A stretch of DNA of 40,235 nt from an uncultured Ruminococcus sp. (GTDB lineage Bacteria; Bacillota; Clostridia; Oscillospirales; Acutalibacteraceae): NCBI GenBank assembly GCA_902792105.1, contig CADAYK010000002.1, positions 1 to 40,235 of the forward strand. Reading direction: 5' to 3'. Below the pieces are notes generated by a model. The model searched no databases. It saw nothing but the letters and a program-made list of their open reading frames with translations, and was not told the DNA's origin. A program made the position numbers and the translations under genes. Of this stretch, positions 31,464 to 39,977 are shown in pieces. Each line of letters begins with the position of its first letter. The first letter of the stretch is position 1.

Positions 31464-33890
31464 TTATGAATGGTAAATAACTAATTCACCGATTCTGTTG
31501 CCCCTGTTGTCTACGTCTGCAAGATAGAACTGAATTTCAGTTACATCCTGAATAGAAACCATTCCGTTTCCGTCAGCGTCGGCAATGATTGTAAACAGTT
31601 CGCTGAATTTGTTGCCGGAAGCAATAGCCTTTTGCAGTGCTGTAACATCAAATATATTTACCGTGCCGTTCATATCAATGTCACCGATAAGGTATTTGCC
31701 TTCAACTTCGTCCAAAGTGAAAGAATACTCGTCTTCGACTTCTTTGTCAGTTATAATCGCCGGCAGTGTAAGTACAGCGTTCTTTTCGCTCTCGGTATAT
31801 ACAGTCTGTTCAAATACAAAGGATGTGTTTGCTGTATAACAGTCATACTCGCCCACCTTAGCTGTAAGCTTTCCGCTTACATTGTTCAGGTTAAATTTAT
31901 AAGTATCGCTTAACGGTATTCTGTAGAAACCGCCCTCGTCGGTGCTTGTAAAGCCGACCCATTTATCTGTCACATTTTTAAGTTCACCGTTTTCTATAGT
32001 TGCAACTACTTCGCCGTCCCCGCCGGTTATATCACCGTTTAGCTTGGCAGTATCTGCACCAAAGTATACTCTGCGGTAGCCCGTGCTCTGAGCTTCGGTA
32101 AGAGGAGCGTAATCGCTAAAGTAAGTATCGGATAATCTGAGCCATGATATAATAACTTCATTTACGTGATCCGTCATGATATTGGAAAAGTTTCCGATAA
32201 GTGTGGCAGCATTCTTTATCTGCTCGTTATCAATGCTTAACGGTTTTACCGCGCTGCTCTGCCAAACGTTTCCGAGAAGCAGGTGCGAAAGAAGATGTGT
32301 AAGAGCGTTGAGTGATTCTTCGTTACAAATATTATTTATCTGCTGATCGGTTGCTCCCGAAGCCTTCATTGCGTCGCCGATAACATTTCCGAGATATCCG
32401 GCAGCAATGGGTTGAAGTTTTTCGGGCTTCATTAAGAGGAATTTGATAAGCTGTGCGCCTGCCTTTGTAATATCGTCAACACCTATGCCCGTATCGTTGT
32501 CTCCGTCGGCAGAGGCGGCAACTTCGGCAAGCTCTTTAACCTTATTTACAGCCTCGTCTATCGTAGCTTTGATTTCACTGTGCATTTTATATTTCATGAA
32601 ATAAGCGTACATGGAAACAACAAGCGAAAGTGTATCCTCGTGACTGCCGATGGCGGATGTAAACGCCGCGCTGTCATCCCCTGTAAGAGATTCATAATAA
32701 GCGAGTAAATCCGAGAAAGGCTGTTCATAAACCTTAGCGAAGTTTTCTCTTCCGCCGGAAACCTGTGTAAGATAGGCGCACAAGCCGCTGAGAAATTCTT
32801 TAGGATCATTGGGTATATATGATTTTTCGTCATTGACCAATCCGATTGAACCGTCTTTAATTCCCAACTTCTTGGGTGAGAAGGAGTTGGAACCGGAGCC
32901 GTCCAAAAACATTTGATAGATATCGGGATTACAGATTTTAAGATTAACAAACATTTTATCCTCATCATCTTTATTGAGGAACATATTGTCTGTACCGTAG
33001 CGCTCAAATCCCATATCTATAGGAGCCATAGCTGACGCAATCTCGGTATTTGCGAAGGAATTAAATATTCCGGCATACCTTTCGTTGTGCGGATCGTTGT
33101 TTATGTCCGCGGCTGAAGGTGTTCCGAAGGTATATGCGTAAAGGTTGTCAGCGCTAAGCTCAACGGCTTCGCCGATGGATTCCTTCGGTGCGTCAATAAG
33201 CTTTTTAGCGATAATATTAGTAATTGCGGCTCCGCGGCTGTAGCCTACGGTCCACACCTTGATATTGCCCGAAATACCTTTTTCTGCAACATAATCCTTT
33301 GTGTAAGCAAGAATCTTTTCGGCACTGCCTTCAAAGCCGGCGGCGTCTCCGCTTTCGCCGAGAACAAAGTTATTGCCCCATTCCGCCTCGTAACCTGCGC
33401 TGCGCGGAACAATTGCAAGAAGAGTATAATCTTTGCCGCCGTCGTTTATTTTTTTGTGAGCGCACACAATACCGATCGAGTCCTTTGAAGGCTTTTCGGT
33501 ATAATACTGATTAATCTTGATTTCCGAAAAACCTGTATCCTCAAGAAACGCTGTAACATCTCGGCTTTTGTTTTTATAACCTTCAATTGTGTACGGCTCA
33601 CGGTTGCTGCTTACAGACGCTTCGCCGAGAGACATACTTAAGGTCGCAAGGTGATCGTTGTAAACACGGCTGTCACCCTTAAAATAGCCGTCGGAGTAGG
33701 TATAGTAATCAATGCTGTCGGTTAGCGGTGCGATCTCGCCGAATCCCGGACGATAATAGAAAACTCCCTTGTAGTAATTGTCGCCGTTGTCGCCGTCGTC
33801 AGTCTGCGCGAAAGCCGCAACAGAACCGACCGAAGCAAGCATGGAAGCCGCAAGCACGGCAGCAACAGCTTTTTTAAGCAGTTTTTTCAT
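31464..33890 (-). CDS. Secreted lipase/esterase-like protein with C-terminal dockerin
   Basis: An 808-residue exported protein. The signal peptide (1-28) ends AAFAQ. The middle is an alpha/beta-hydrolase of the lipase class 3-like type: KVWTVGYSRGAAITN carries the GxSxG nucleophile elbow (S218). A long helical insertion follows, then a beta-rich module. The last 76 residues are a type I dockerin with two calcium-binding repeats, GDIDMNGTVNIFDVTALQ and ADADGNGMVSIQDVTEIQ, each followed by a helix. A dockerin plugs into a cohesin on a scaffoldin or cell surface. This implies a cellulosome- or amylosome-like assembly system in the organism. The substrate is unknown; acyl esters on polysaccharide or lipid are both possible. 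No cohesin or scaffoldin gene is in the window. Confidence 0.87.
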   Translation of the reverse strand: MKKLLKKAVAAVLAASMLASVGSVAAFAQTDDGDNGDNYYKGVFYYRPGFGEIAPLTDSIDYYTYSDGYFKGDSRVYNDHLATLSMSLGEASVSSNREPYTIEGYKNKSRDVTAFLEDTGFSEIKINQYYTEKPSKDSIGIVCAHKKINDGGKDYTLLAIVPRSAGYEAEWGNNFVLGESGDAAGFEGSAEKILAYTKDYVAEKGISGNIKVWTVGYSRGAAITNIIAKKLIDAPKESIGEAVELSADNLYAYTFGTPSAADINNDPHNERYAGIFNSFANTEIASAMAPIDMGFERYGTDNMFLNKDDEDKMFVNLKICNPDIYQMFLDGSGSNSFSPKKLGIKDGSIGLVNDEKSYIPNDPKEFLSGLCAYLTQVSGGRENFAKVYEQPFSDLLAYYESLTGDDSAAFTSAIGSHEDTLSLVVSMYAYFMKYKMHSEIKATIDEAVNKVKELAEVAASADGDNDTGIGVDDITKAGAQLIKFLLMKPEKLQPIAAGYLGNVIGDAMKASGATDQQINNICNEESLNALTHLLSHLLLGNVWQSSAVKPLSIDNEQIKNAATLIGNFSNIMTDHVNEVIISWLRLSDTYFSDYAPLTEAQSTGYRRVYFGADTAKLNGDITGGDGEVVATIENGELKNVTDKWVGFTSTDEGGFYRIPLSDTYKFNLNNVSGKLTAKVGEYDCYTANTSFVFEQTVYTESEKNAVLTLPAIITDKEVEDEYSFTLDEVEGKYLIGDIDMNGTVNIFDVTALQKAIASGNKFSELFTIIADADGNGMVSIQDVTEIQFYLADVDNRGNRIGELVIYHS

Positions 33891-33994
33891 AAATATTCCG
33901 CCCTTCTTATTTTTCTATCCTGACGATTTCAAGATAAGTTATATATAATATTTATAACCGGTATATAGATTATAAAAAACAAGGTGTAAAATAA

Positions 33995-34426
33995 TCAACG
34001 TTTGCTATTAAAGTTCTTTACTCGGTTTGATAGATCCTCGAGTTCTTCCTTTGAAAGCTCCGGTAAGTGTTCAAGTTCATATATAAACGCACGGGCGTTT
34101 TCACTTGCCCTGAACCGCGCCAAATCGGAGAAAAAGCCTGTAATAACCGCAGTAAAAATAGCTATTACGGCTACGGAGTAAACAGACAGTAAAACAATAA
34201 CTATCCTGCCCACGAACGTAACGGCAACATAATCGCCGTATCCGATAGTAGTTGACGAGGCAAAGCAGAACCAAAGGCTGTCGGCATAGTTTTTTATGCC
34301 GGGTTCAAAAATCCAAACAGGTACCGCAGCGATAAAAAACCAAATAAAGTATATCCCTATTATCTTATCGGCTCCGGCAATTTTAAAAGACTTAATCAAC
34401 ATTCTTCGGATTTGCTTTCTTTTCAT
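33995..34426 (-). CDS. Two-TM potassium channel (ion channel 2 family)
   Basis: A 143-residue channel subunit: TM1 (about 22-40), a pore helix, the selectivity filter TTIGYGD (59-65) and TM2 (about 72-98). A short charged cytoplasmic tail is rich in Glu and Leu (HLPELSKEELEDLSNRV) and may form a coiled coil. It has no RCK/TrkA ligand domain, unlike MthK or KtrAB partners. A tetramer is expected. The ATG at 34424-34426 has GGAGAGTGAG upstream and overlaps the stop of a five-codon reading frame (ATG at 34439-34441). It lies behind an unusual 170-nt leader. Confidence 0.88.
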   Translation of the reverse strand: MKRKQIRRMLIKSFKIAGADKIIGIYFIWFFIAAVPVWIFEPGIKNYADSLWFCFASSTTIGYGDYVAVTFVGRIVIVLLSVYSVAVIAIFTAVITGFFSDLARFRASENARAFIYELEHLPELSKEELEDLSNRVKNFNSKR

Positions 34427-34606
34427 TAAGTCTCACTCTCCATAAATAACCAAAAAACTAACAAAGCGCGTAACAGTTATCGTGTGCTGATACGCGCTTT
34501 AATTTGCATGCATTTTTAATAATTTTATAAGCAATAAAGGAAAAGATAAAAATGCATTGAAGTTAAACTGTCTAAATTATTGCTAAAACTCTTGCTATTT
34601 AGCTTT
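34427..34606 (-). ncRNA. Structured 5' leader of the potassium channel gene
   Basis: This 336-nt gene-free stretch (34427-34762) holds a promoter, this leader and a hairpin at 34724-34758. On the minus strand the leader can form, in order: GCTAAA / TTTAGC and competing CTAAAT / ATTTAG pairings (about 34573-34604); an 11-bp stem ATGCATTTTTA / TAAAAATGCAT (34547-34557 with 34508-34518); and a terminator-like hairpin (34463-34500). No known riboswitch class was recognised. It could be a cis-regulator of the channel or an independent small RNA of about 150 nt. Confidence 0.45.
34452..34500 (-). terminator. Terminator-like hairpin in the channel leader
   Basis: A perfect 10-bp stem AAAGCGCGTA / TACGCGCTTT (34463-34472 and 34491-34500) with an 18-nt loop is followed on the minus strand by GTTAG and then six T. 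The T-run starts 5 nt after the stem, so strength is uncertain. It sits 26 nt before the channel ATG. Confidence 0.6.
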
Positions 34607-34635
34607 ATTTTATCTTATCATTGTACAAATGTCAA
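34607..34635 (-). promoter_or_regulatory. Promoter of the channel leader
   Basis: TTGACA (34630-34635), 17 bp, TAAAAT (34607-34612) on the minus strand. It predicts a start near 34600 and a leader of about 170 nt. Confidence 0.75.
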
Positions 34636-34723
34636 GAAAAATGTTATAAATAAGTATAATTTTAGATATTTTTGAATAATAATTTCAAGCTAATACTTAT
34701 CCGGAATTTAACATAAAGCAGTT

Positions 34724-34764
34724 CAGGCGGAGGATGCATCGAAAGCATACTCCGCCTGATTTTT
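34724..34764. terminator. Hairpin at the end of the V-ATPase operon
   Basis: CAGGCGGAG / CTCCGCCTG with inner GCAT / GCAT pairing (34724-34758) directly follows the subunit D stop. The T-run lies on the plus-strand side (34760-34764, overlapping the stop codon). On the minus side the hairpin is followed by AACTGCTTTATG, a poor T tract. It may end the operon weakly, or end a plus-strand transcript. Confidence 0.6.
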
Positions 34765-35395
34765 AACTTTGTTCGCTGTCTCTCAATTTTTTTCGCTTAA
34801 TAACCTTAAGGCGGCTGAATTCCTCTCTGTCTTTTTCATCGAGCGCGTCGGAAATGAATTTTACGGATTCCTCAAACCGCGGAATCATAATGTTTTTCAG
34901 CGCGTTAGCCCTCTTTTGCGTTTTCTTAATTGAAACCGCAAGACGGTAAACGCTGTTTTCAATTTCGGCAAGCTCAACAGTAAGGTTTTTTACCTTAGTG
35001 AAAAGAATAAACGCTTTATCTACAGCAGAATTGGTCGTTCTTGTGCCGTAATGCAGATAATTATAGTTCTCACTTTCATCCATGGTCAAAATAGGGATCT
35101 CAACGCCCATTACACTGCGCGAATCAAGGTGAAGCCCGTTTTCTATCGGCACGGCGTTTGAAATATCCTCACAAAAGCCGTTGCTGATGTTTGCGGTTTG
35201 CAGGGCAATGTACGCTTCTTCGTAAGCGCCGTCGATTTTTTCCTGAATGGCGTTGGCATGGTCAATAAGCGTCATCATCTCACGGATAAGGATGTTGCGC
35301 TTTCTGTCGAGAAGCTCATAGCCGTTTTTGGCAAGTGCGAGAGACTTTTTTGTATTCATAAGATTGCCCTTGGTGGGCACTGCCTGTACAGCCAT
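34763..35395 (-). CDS. ntpD: V/A-type ATP synthase subunit D
   Basis: Central-stalk rotor subunit that turns inside the A3B3 ring. The 210-residue protein is nearly all helical and forms a long coiled coil. VPTKGNLMNTKKSLALAKNG near the start and RRANALKNIMIPR-type sequence (KRANALKNIMIPRFEESV) near the end are the family signatures. AAGAGGTG precedes the ATG, 11 nt after the B gene. It is the last gene of the operon. Confidence 0.96.
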   Translation of the reverse strand: MAVQAVPTKGNLMNTKKSLALAKNGYELLDRKRNILIREMMTLIDHANAIQEKIDGAYEEAYIALQTANISNGFCEDISNAVPIENGLHLDSRSVMGVEIPILTMDESENYNYLHYGTRTTNSAVDKAFILFTKVKNLTVELAEIENSVYRLAVSIKKTQKRANALKNIMIPRFEESVKFISDALDEKDREEFSRLKVIKRKKLRDSEQS

Positions 35396-35406
35396 TATGA
35401 CACCTC

Positions 35407-36780
35407 TTAGCCCTTATAGTATATGTCGAGCACCGCGTCGTCAACACGGTCAAGCTCAGCCCTCGGCAATGTTGAAAGAAGCTCCCAGCCAAGGTCAAGG
35501 CTTTGTTCAATGCTTCTGTTTTCGGTAAAGCCCTGGTTAACAAATCTTGACTCGAACAGCTTGCCGAATTCGATGTACTTTTTGTCTATCGGTGAAAGCT
35601 CCTCCTCGCCGATAACCGACGCAAGCGCTCTTGCGTCAATAACTTTGGCATACGAAGCAAAAAGCTGGTTTGCAAGCGCCTGATGGTCGGCTCGCGTGTA
35701 GCCCTCACCTATGCCGTCCTTCATCAAACGTGACAAGGACGGAAGAACGCTTACGGGCGGATAAAAGCCCTGTCCCTGAAGTGTTCTGTCAAGAACGATC
35801 TGTCCTTCGGTGATGTAGCCCGTAAGGTCGGGGATCGGGTGTGTGATGTCATCGTTGGGCATTGTGAGTATCGGTATCTGAGTTACCGAACCCGGATGAC
35901 CTTTTATCATGCCTGCTCTTTCATAAAGCGAAGCAAGATCGGAATAAAGATAACCCGGATAGCCTTTTCTTCCGGGAATTTCACCCTTTGATGACGAAAA
36001 CTCACGCAGAGCCTCGGCGTACGAGGTCATATCTGTCATAATTACAAGGATGTGCATATCCAGCTCAAAAGCGAGATACTCGGCAATTGTCAAAGCGCAG
36101 CGCGGAGTAAGAGTACGCTCGATAATCGGATCGTTGCTGAGGTTTAACAGCATTACAACCCTTGAAAGAACGCCGCTTTCCTCAAAGCTTTTGCGGAAAT
36201 ACTCCGCAACATCCTTTTGAACGCCCATTGCCGCGAACACAACGCCGAAGTTTGTGCTGTCGGCTCCGCTTATTTTTGCCTGGCGTACTATTTGAACGGC
36301 AAGGTCATTGTGAGTCATACCCGAGCCTGAGAATATCGGAAGCTTTTGACCTCTGATCAGTGTCATCAGGGTATCGATTGATGAAATACCCGTATTGATG
36401 TAGTTTTTCGGGTAAACTCTTGAAACAGGATTTATCGGAGTGCCGTTGATATTTTCCTTTTTTACGGGGAAAATATCACCGAGACCGTCGATAGGTCTGC
36501 CGGCGCCGTCAAGCACTCTGCCTATGATTTCGGGTGAAAGCGGCATTTCCATGGGGTGACCTGTAAGTCGCGTGCGCGTATTTTTCAGGCTGATTCGTCT
36601 TGTGCCCTCAAACACCTGAACAACGATTCTTTCGCCTTCGATCTGTACCACACGTCCTTGGCGCACGGTGCCGTTTTCAAGCTTGATGTCTACAATTTCT
36701 TCGTTGGAAACGCCCTTCACGCCGTCCATTACAATCAGCGATCCGTTGATTTCTTTTACGCCTACATAATCTATAATCAA
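35407..36780 (-). CDS. ntpB: V/A-type ATP synthase subunit B
   Basis: Non-catalytic nucleotide-binding-like subunit of the V1 head, 457 residues. It shows [40 protein letters not shown] and the degenerate P-loop [13 protein letters not shown] (no GKT), as expected for [23 protein letters not shown] and [15 protein letters not shown] follow. Translation starts at TTG (36778-36780) with a strong AAGGAGG 8 nt upstream. It lies 12 nt after subunit A. Confidence 0.97.
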   Translation of the reverse strand: MIIDYVGVKEINGSLIVMDGVKGVSNEEIVDIKLENGTVRQGRVVQIEGERIVVQVFEGTRRISLKNTRTRLTGHPMEMPLSPEIIGRVLDGAGRPIDGLGDIFPVKKENINGTPINPVSRVYPKNYINTGISSIDTLMTLIRGQKLPIFSGSGMTHNDLAVQIVRQAKISGADSTNFGVVFAAMGVQKDVAEYFRKSFEESGVLSRVVMLLNLSNDPIIERTLTPRCALTIAEYLAFELDMHILVIMTDMTSYAEALREFSSSKGEIPGRKGYPGYLYSDLASLYERAGMIKGHPGSVTQIPILTMPNDDITHPIPDLTGYITEGQIVLDRTLQGQGFYPPVSVLPSLSRLMKDGIGEGYTRADHQALANQLFASYAKVIDARALASVIGEEELSPIDKKYIEFGKLFESRFVNQGFTENRSIEQSLDLGWELLSTLPRAELDRVDDAVLDIYYKG

Positions 36781-36792
36781 TGCGTTTCCTCC

Positions 36793-38553
36793 TTACTTTA
36801 ATAACTCGCCGAGCTTTTCGTCGATTTCGCTTATATAACCGTCGAACATATCAAGGCGGCTGTTGGGAATATCATACTTCATCTTTGTAAGCTTATCAAA
36901 AAGCCCGAGCTTAATGATTTTTGATATCGGGATCTCGCGCGCGACAACCTCTTTTGCCTTTTCATGAAGATGCAAAATCACCTTCATCATAAGCTTCTGC
37001 TTTTCAAGAGGCACATAGGTATCCTCGGCGTGAAAAGCGTTTTGCTGCAGGAAGCCTACTCGGATCGCCCTCGCGGTTTCAATAACAAGCTTCTGGTCGT
37101 CGGGGAGAACGTCGGAGCCGATGAGCTTTACAATCTCCATCAGCGAGTTTTCCTCCTGAAGAAGCGCGCTTATGCGGTTTCTGTATTCAACAAAATCTTC
37201 GCCGAGGTTTTCTTTGAACCACGGATCAAGATCGTTAAAGTATTCGCTGTAGCTTTCCATCCAGTTAATGGCGGGATAATGCCTTGCGTAAGCAAGGGCC
37301 TTGTCAAGCGCCCAGAACACACGTGTAAAACGCTTTGTGTTCTGAGTTACAGGCTCCGAGAAGTCTGAGCCCTGGGGAGAAACCGCTCCGATAAGGGTTA
37401 CCGAACCCTCGCCGCCGCTGAGAACATCCGCACGTCCGCCGCGCTCATAGAATTCGGCAAGACGTGAAGGAAGATAAGCCGGGAAGCCTTCCTCTGCCGG
37501 CATTTCCTCAAGGCGACCGGAAATCTCACGCAGCGCCTCAGCCCAGCGTGAGGTTGAGTCAGCCATCATTGCAACATGATAACCCATATCGCGGTAGTAT
37601 TCGGCAAGTGTGATGCCGGTGTAAATCGACGCTTCACGCGCCGCCACAGGCATATTTGAGGTGTTGGCGATCAGCACGGTACGGTCGGTCATCGGTCGGT
37701 TTGACTTAGGATCTATAAGCTCGGAAAACTCGTCGAGAACCTGGCTCATTTCGTTTCCGCGTTCGCCGCAGCCTACATAAACGATAATGTCCGCGTCGCA
37801 CCATTTAGCAAGCTGGTGCTGGTTCATGGTTTTTCCCGTACCGAAGCCGCCGGGAATAGCTGCGGTGCCGCCCTTTGCTATAGGAAACAGCGTGTCCATT
37901 ATACGCTGTCCGGTAATGAGCGGGATCGACGGAGTAAGACGCTGCTTAACAGGTCTTGACGTCCTGATAGGCCACTGCTGACAAAGCTTTAATTCATGAG
38001 TTTCGCCGAGGCTGTCCTCAATAACCGCAACCGTATCGAACAACCTGTATTCACCGTTGGGTTTAACTTCCTTTACCACACCCGAAAGCTCGGGAGGAAC
38101 CATAAGACGGTGCTCTATAATAGGAGTTTCGGGAAGAGTGGCGTAAATCTGTCCGCCCTCAACTTTATCTCCGGGCTTGACAGTCATTGTTACGTTCCAG
38201 AGCTTTTCGGTATCGAGCGATGTAACTGCAGCGCCTCTGCTGATAAACGCACCTGATTTTTCTTCTATTGCCTTAAGGGGACGTTCGATGCCGTCGAAGA
38301 TATTATCGATAATGCCGGGGCCGAGCAGAACGTTCATCGGCGCTCCCGTGCCCGAAACAGGGTCGCCCGGCTTTAAGCCGGTTGTTTCCTCATATACCTG
38401 AATCGTTGTTTGTCTGTCGGTTATTCCGATTACTTCTCCGACAAGATTCTGCTTTCCGACGTGAACCATCTCCATCATCTCAAAGCAGTCGGTGTTTTTC
38501 ACGGTGACAACAGGACCGTTGATTCCGTAAATTACATTGTTATTCATATTCAT
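36793..38553 (-). CDS. ntpA: V/A-type ATP synthase catalytic subunit A
   Basis: Catalytic ATPase subunit of the V1 head, 586 residues. An N-terminal beta barrel begins IYGINGPVVTV. A bulge region follows (MVPPELSGVVKEV). The Walker A P-loop is GGFGTGKTM, followed by QHQLAKWCDADIIVYVGCGERGNEM with the catalytic Glu region. MADSTSRWAEALREISGRLE is typical of A subunits. The start may be this ATG or the one two codons later, which is spaced better from GAGTG. Gap to subunit E is 22 nt. Confidence 0.97.
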   Translation of the reverse strand: MNMNNNVIYGINGPVVTVKNTDCFEMMEMVHVGKQNLVGEVIGITDRQTTIQVYEETTGLKPGDPVSGTGAPMNVLLGPGIIDNIFDGIERPLKAIEEKSGAFISRGAAVTSLDTEKLWNVTMTVKPGDKVEGGQIYATLPETPIIEHRLMVPPELSGVVKEVKPNGEYRLFDTVAVIEDSLGETHELKLCQQWPIRTSRPVKQRLTPSIPLITGQRIMDTLFPIAKGGTAAIPGGFGTGKTMNQHQLAKWCDADIIVYVGCGERGNEMSQVLDEFSELIDPKSNRPMTDRTVLIANTSNMPVAAREASIYTGITLAEYYRDMGYHVAMMADSTSRWAEALREISGRLEEMPAEEGFPAYLPSRLAEFYERGGRADVLSGGEGSVTLIGAVSPQGSDFSEPVTQNTKRFTRVFWALDKALAYARHYPAINWMESYSEYFNDLDPWFKENLGEDFVEYRNRISALLQEENSLMEIVKLIGSDVLPDDQKLVIETARAIRVGFLQQNAFHAEDTYVPLEKQKLMMKVILHLHEKAKEVVAREIPISKIIKLGLFDKLTKMKYDIPNSRLDMFDGYISEIDEKLGELLK

Positions 38554-38575
38554 TCACTCTTTCGATTAAGAAGGT

Positions 38576-39166
38576 TCAAAGTACTGACAGTTCGGCGTTT
38601 TCAACAAACCACTCTTTCTGGACTTCAAGCTTGGTATCAAGTGTTTCATCGGCAATGATACCCAAGCTTTTACAGTAGCCCTTTAAGCCGCCGATTTTAA
38701 TGGTTTTATCTTCTTTGACGTCAACGCTGCCGCCAAAAAACGATTTAAGATCGTCTGCGGCTTTGATGTCGCGTTCGTTCAAAAACAAAACGCAGTCTTT
38801 TCCGTCAAAAAATTCTGCAATCTCCTTGGCACTGTTTTTGAGCTTTTCCGAATACTCTGCGGTTTTTGTGTATTCGTTCAGCTTTTCCTTTGCAAGGTCA
38901 AATACCTCTTTGGTCATTGCCGCGCGTTCGATAAACAGCTGTCTTTGTCCTTCCTGAGTTTTGGAAGCGAGCATCGCGGTTTGGCGGTTGTGCGTTTCGA
39001 TCAGCTTATCCTTTTTCATGCGTTCGCTGTCACGCTTTGCCTTTTCCTCTGCCTCTTTAAGGCGTTCGGTTTTAAGCTGCCTTACCTCGCCCTCCATAGC
39101 GGTTTTTTGAGCGCTTGCATACTTCTTAATCGCCTTTAAAAAATTGTCTGTTTTATTTTTTGGCAT
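38576..39166 (-). CDS. ntpE: V/A-type ATP synthase subunit E
   Basis: Peripheral-stalk subunit, 196 residues. The N-terminal half is a long, highly charged coiled coil (about 10-100), followed by a globular C-terminal domain (KDCVLFLNERDIKAADDL and GGLKGYCKSLGIIADETLD). Its position between F and A and its length fit the E subunit. AGAGGT precedes the ATG. No separate G/H peripheral-stalk partner gene is visible between I and D. Confidence 0.9.
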   Translation of the reverse strand: MPKNKTDNFLKAIKKYASAQKTAMEGEVRQLKTERLKEAEEKAKRDSERMKKDKLIETHNRQTAMLASKTQEGQRQLFIERAAMTKEVFDLAKEKLNEYTKTAEYSEKLKNSAKEIAEFFDGKDCVLFLNERDIKAADDLKSFFGGSVDVKEDKTIKIGGLKGYCKSLGIIADETLDTKLEVQKEWFVENAELSVL

Positions 39167-39197
39167 ATGTTTACCTCTCAGCTTGTGTGATTAATGC

Positions 39198-39506
39198 TTA
39201 AAGCTTAACGCCGATTGCGTCCTGAACATACTTTGTAATACTATCCTTGGTGCGTCCGTTGCCGTGACGGTCGGGGATCTCAACGATCAAAGGCTTTTTC
39301 TGGTTAAGCTTCAGGTCGTAAACAATGTCGGGACACAGTGACACAAGCTTTTCCGTCATGAGTATAACGGCGATATCCTCGCGTCCTATTGCCTGCATAA
39401 GCTCTCGTCTGACCTCGTCCTCCTCGTGAACAACGACGCCCTCGATCCCGGCAAAACGCATACCCATTTTTGTATCAACATTATCACTTATCAAAAAGAA
39501 TTTCAT
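39198..39506 (-). CDS. V/A-type ATP synthase subunit F
   Basis: Small central-stalk regulatory subunit, 102 residues, with the Rossmann-like F fold. It starts MKFFLISDNVDTKMGMRFAG, continues AVILMTEKLVSLCPDIV, then LIVEIPDRHG. The conserved G.RFAGI and IPD features are clear. It is named NtpG in Enterococcus hirae and AtpF elsewhere, so no symbol is given. Gap to K is 22 nt. Confidence 0.93.
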   Translation of the reverse strand: MKFFLISDNVDTKMGMRFAGIEGVVVHEEDEVRRELMQAIGREDIAVILMTEKLVSLCPDIVYDLKLNQKKPLIVEIPDRHGNGRTKDSITKYVQDAIGVKL

Positions 39507-39528
39507 AATACTGATCCTTTAAGCTTTT

Positions 39529-39960
39529 TTATGTTGCGAAAATAAGCAGAATAGAAACCAGCATACCGTAAATAGCAATACCTTCACCGAGTACAACGAA
39601 GATAATTGCCTTACCAAACGCCTTGGGATCCTCGCTTGTCGCGCCGATTGCGGCAGGAGCAGCGTTACCTACGGCAATACCGCCGCCGATGCAGGCAAGA
39701 CCGGTTGAAAGCCCCGCGCCAATATATGCAAGACCGTCAGATAATGCAGATGAAGCGGCCGCGCCCGCGTCGCCTGTTGCAGCGTTGGCAACGATAGGAC
39801 AAACAAGGCAGATCACAAAAACTGCCGCGAATGAGAAAAGCTGCATGAGAACAGACTGTTTTTTGCTTTTTCCCTTTTCAAACATCTTAACGGCAATAAT
39901 AGCTGACGCAACCAAAAATACTACGGGTAACGCTAACATTAAACAATTGAATAAAAACAT
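39529..39960 (-). CDS. ntpK: V/A-type ATP synthase subunit K (rotor ring)
   Basis: Membrane rotor subunit, 143 residues. The c-subunit-like hairpin is LAYIGAGLSTGLACIGGGIA (77-96) and AIIFVVLGEGIAIYGMLVSI (118-137), with the ion-binding Glu at 126 and the PAAIGATSEDPKAFG loop between. An N-terminal pair of hydrophobic segments (about 5-24 and 38-60) has no acidic residue, so there is one ion site per protein. The second of these segments ends ANAA, which could be read as a signal-like sequence. The Glu is followed by Gly; the transported ion (H+ or Na+) cannot be decided. GGAGG precedes the ATG. Confidence 0.93.
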   Translation of the reverse strand: MFLFNCLMLALPVVFLVASAIIAVKMFEKGKSKKQSVLMQLFSFAAVFVICLVCPIVANAATGDAGAAASSALSDGLAYIGAGLSTGLACIGGGIAVGNAAPAAIGATSEDPKAFGKAIIFVVLGEGIAIYGMLVSILLIFAT

Positions 39961-39977
39961 AATAGTACCTCCACAAT

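Noticed and set aside
34427-34606. c-di-AMP (ydaO) riboswitch before the potassium channel
   Set aside because: The expected conserved blocks of that class were not seen; only generic stems and a terminator-like hairpin are present.
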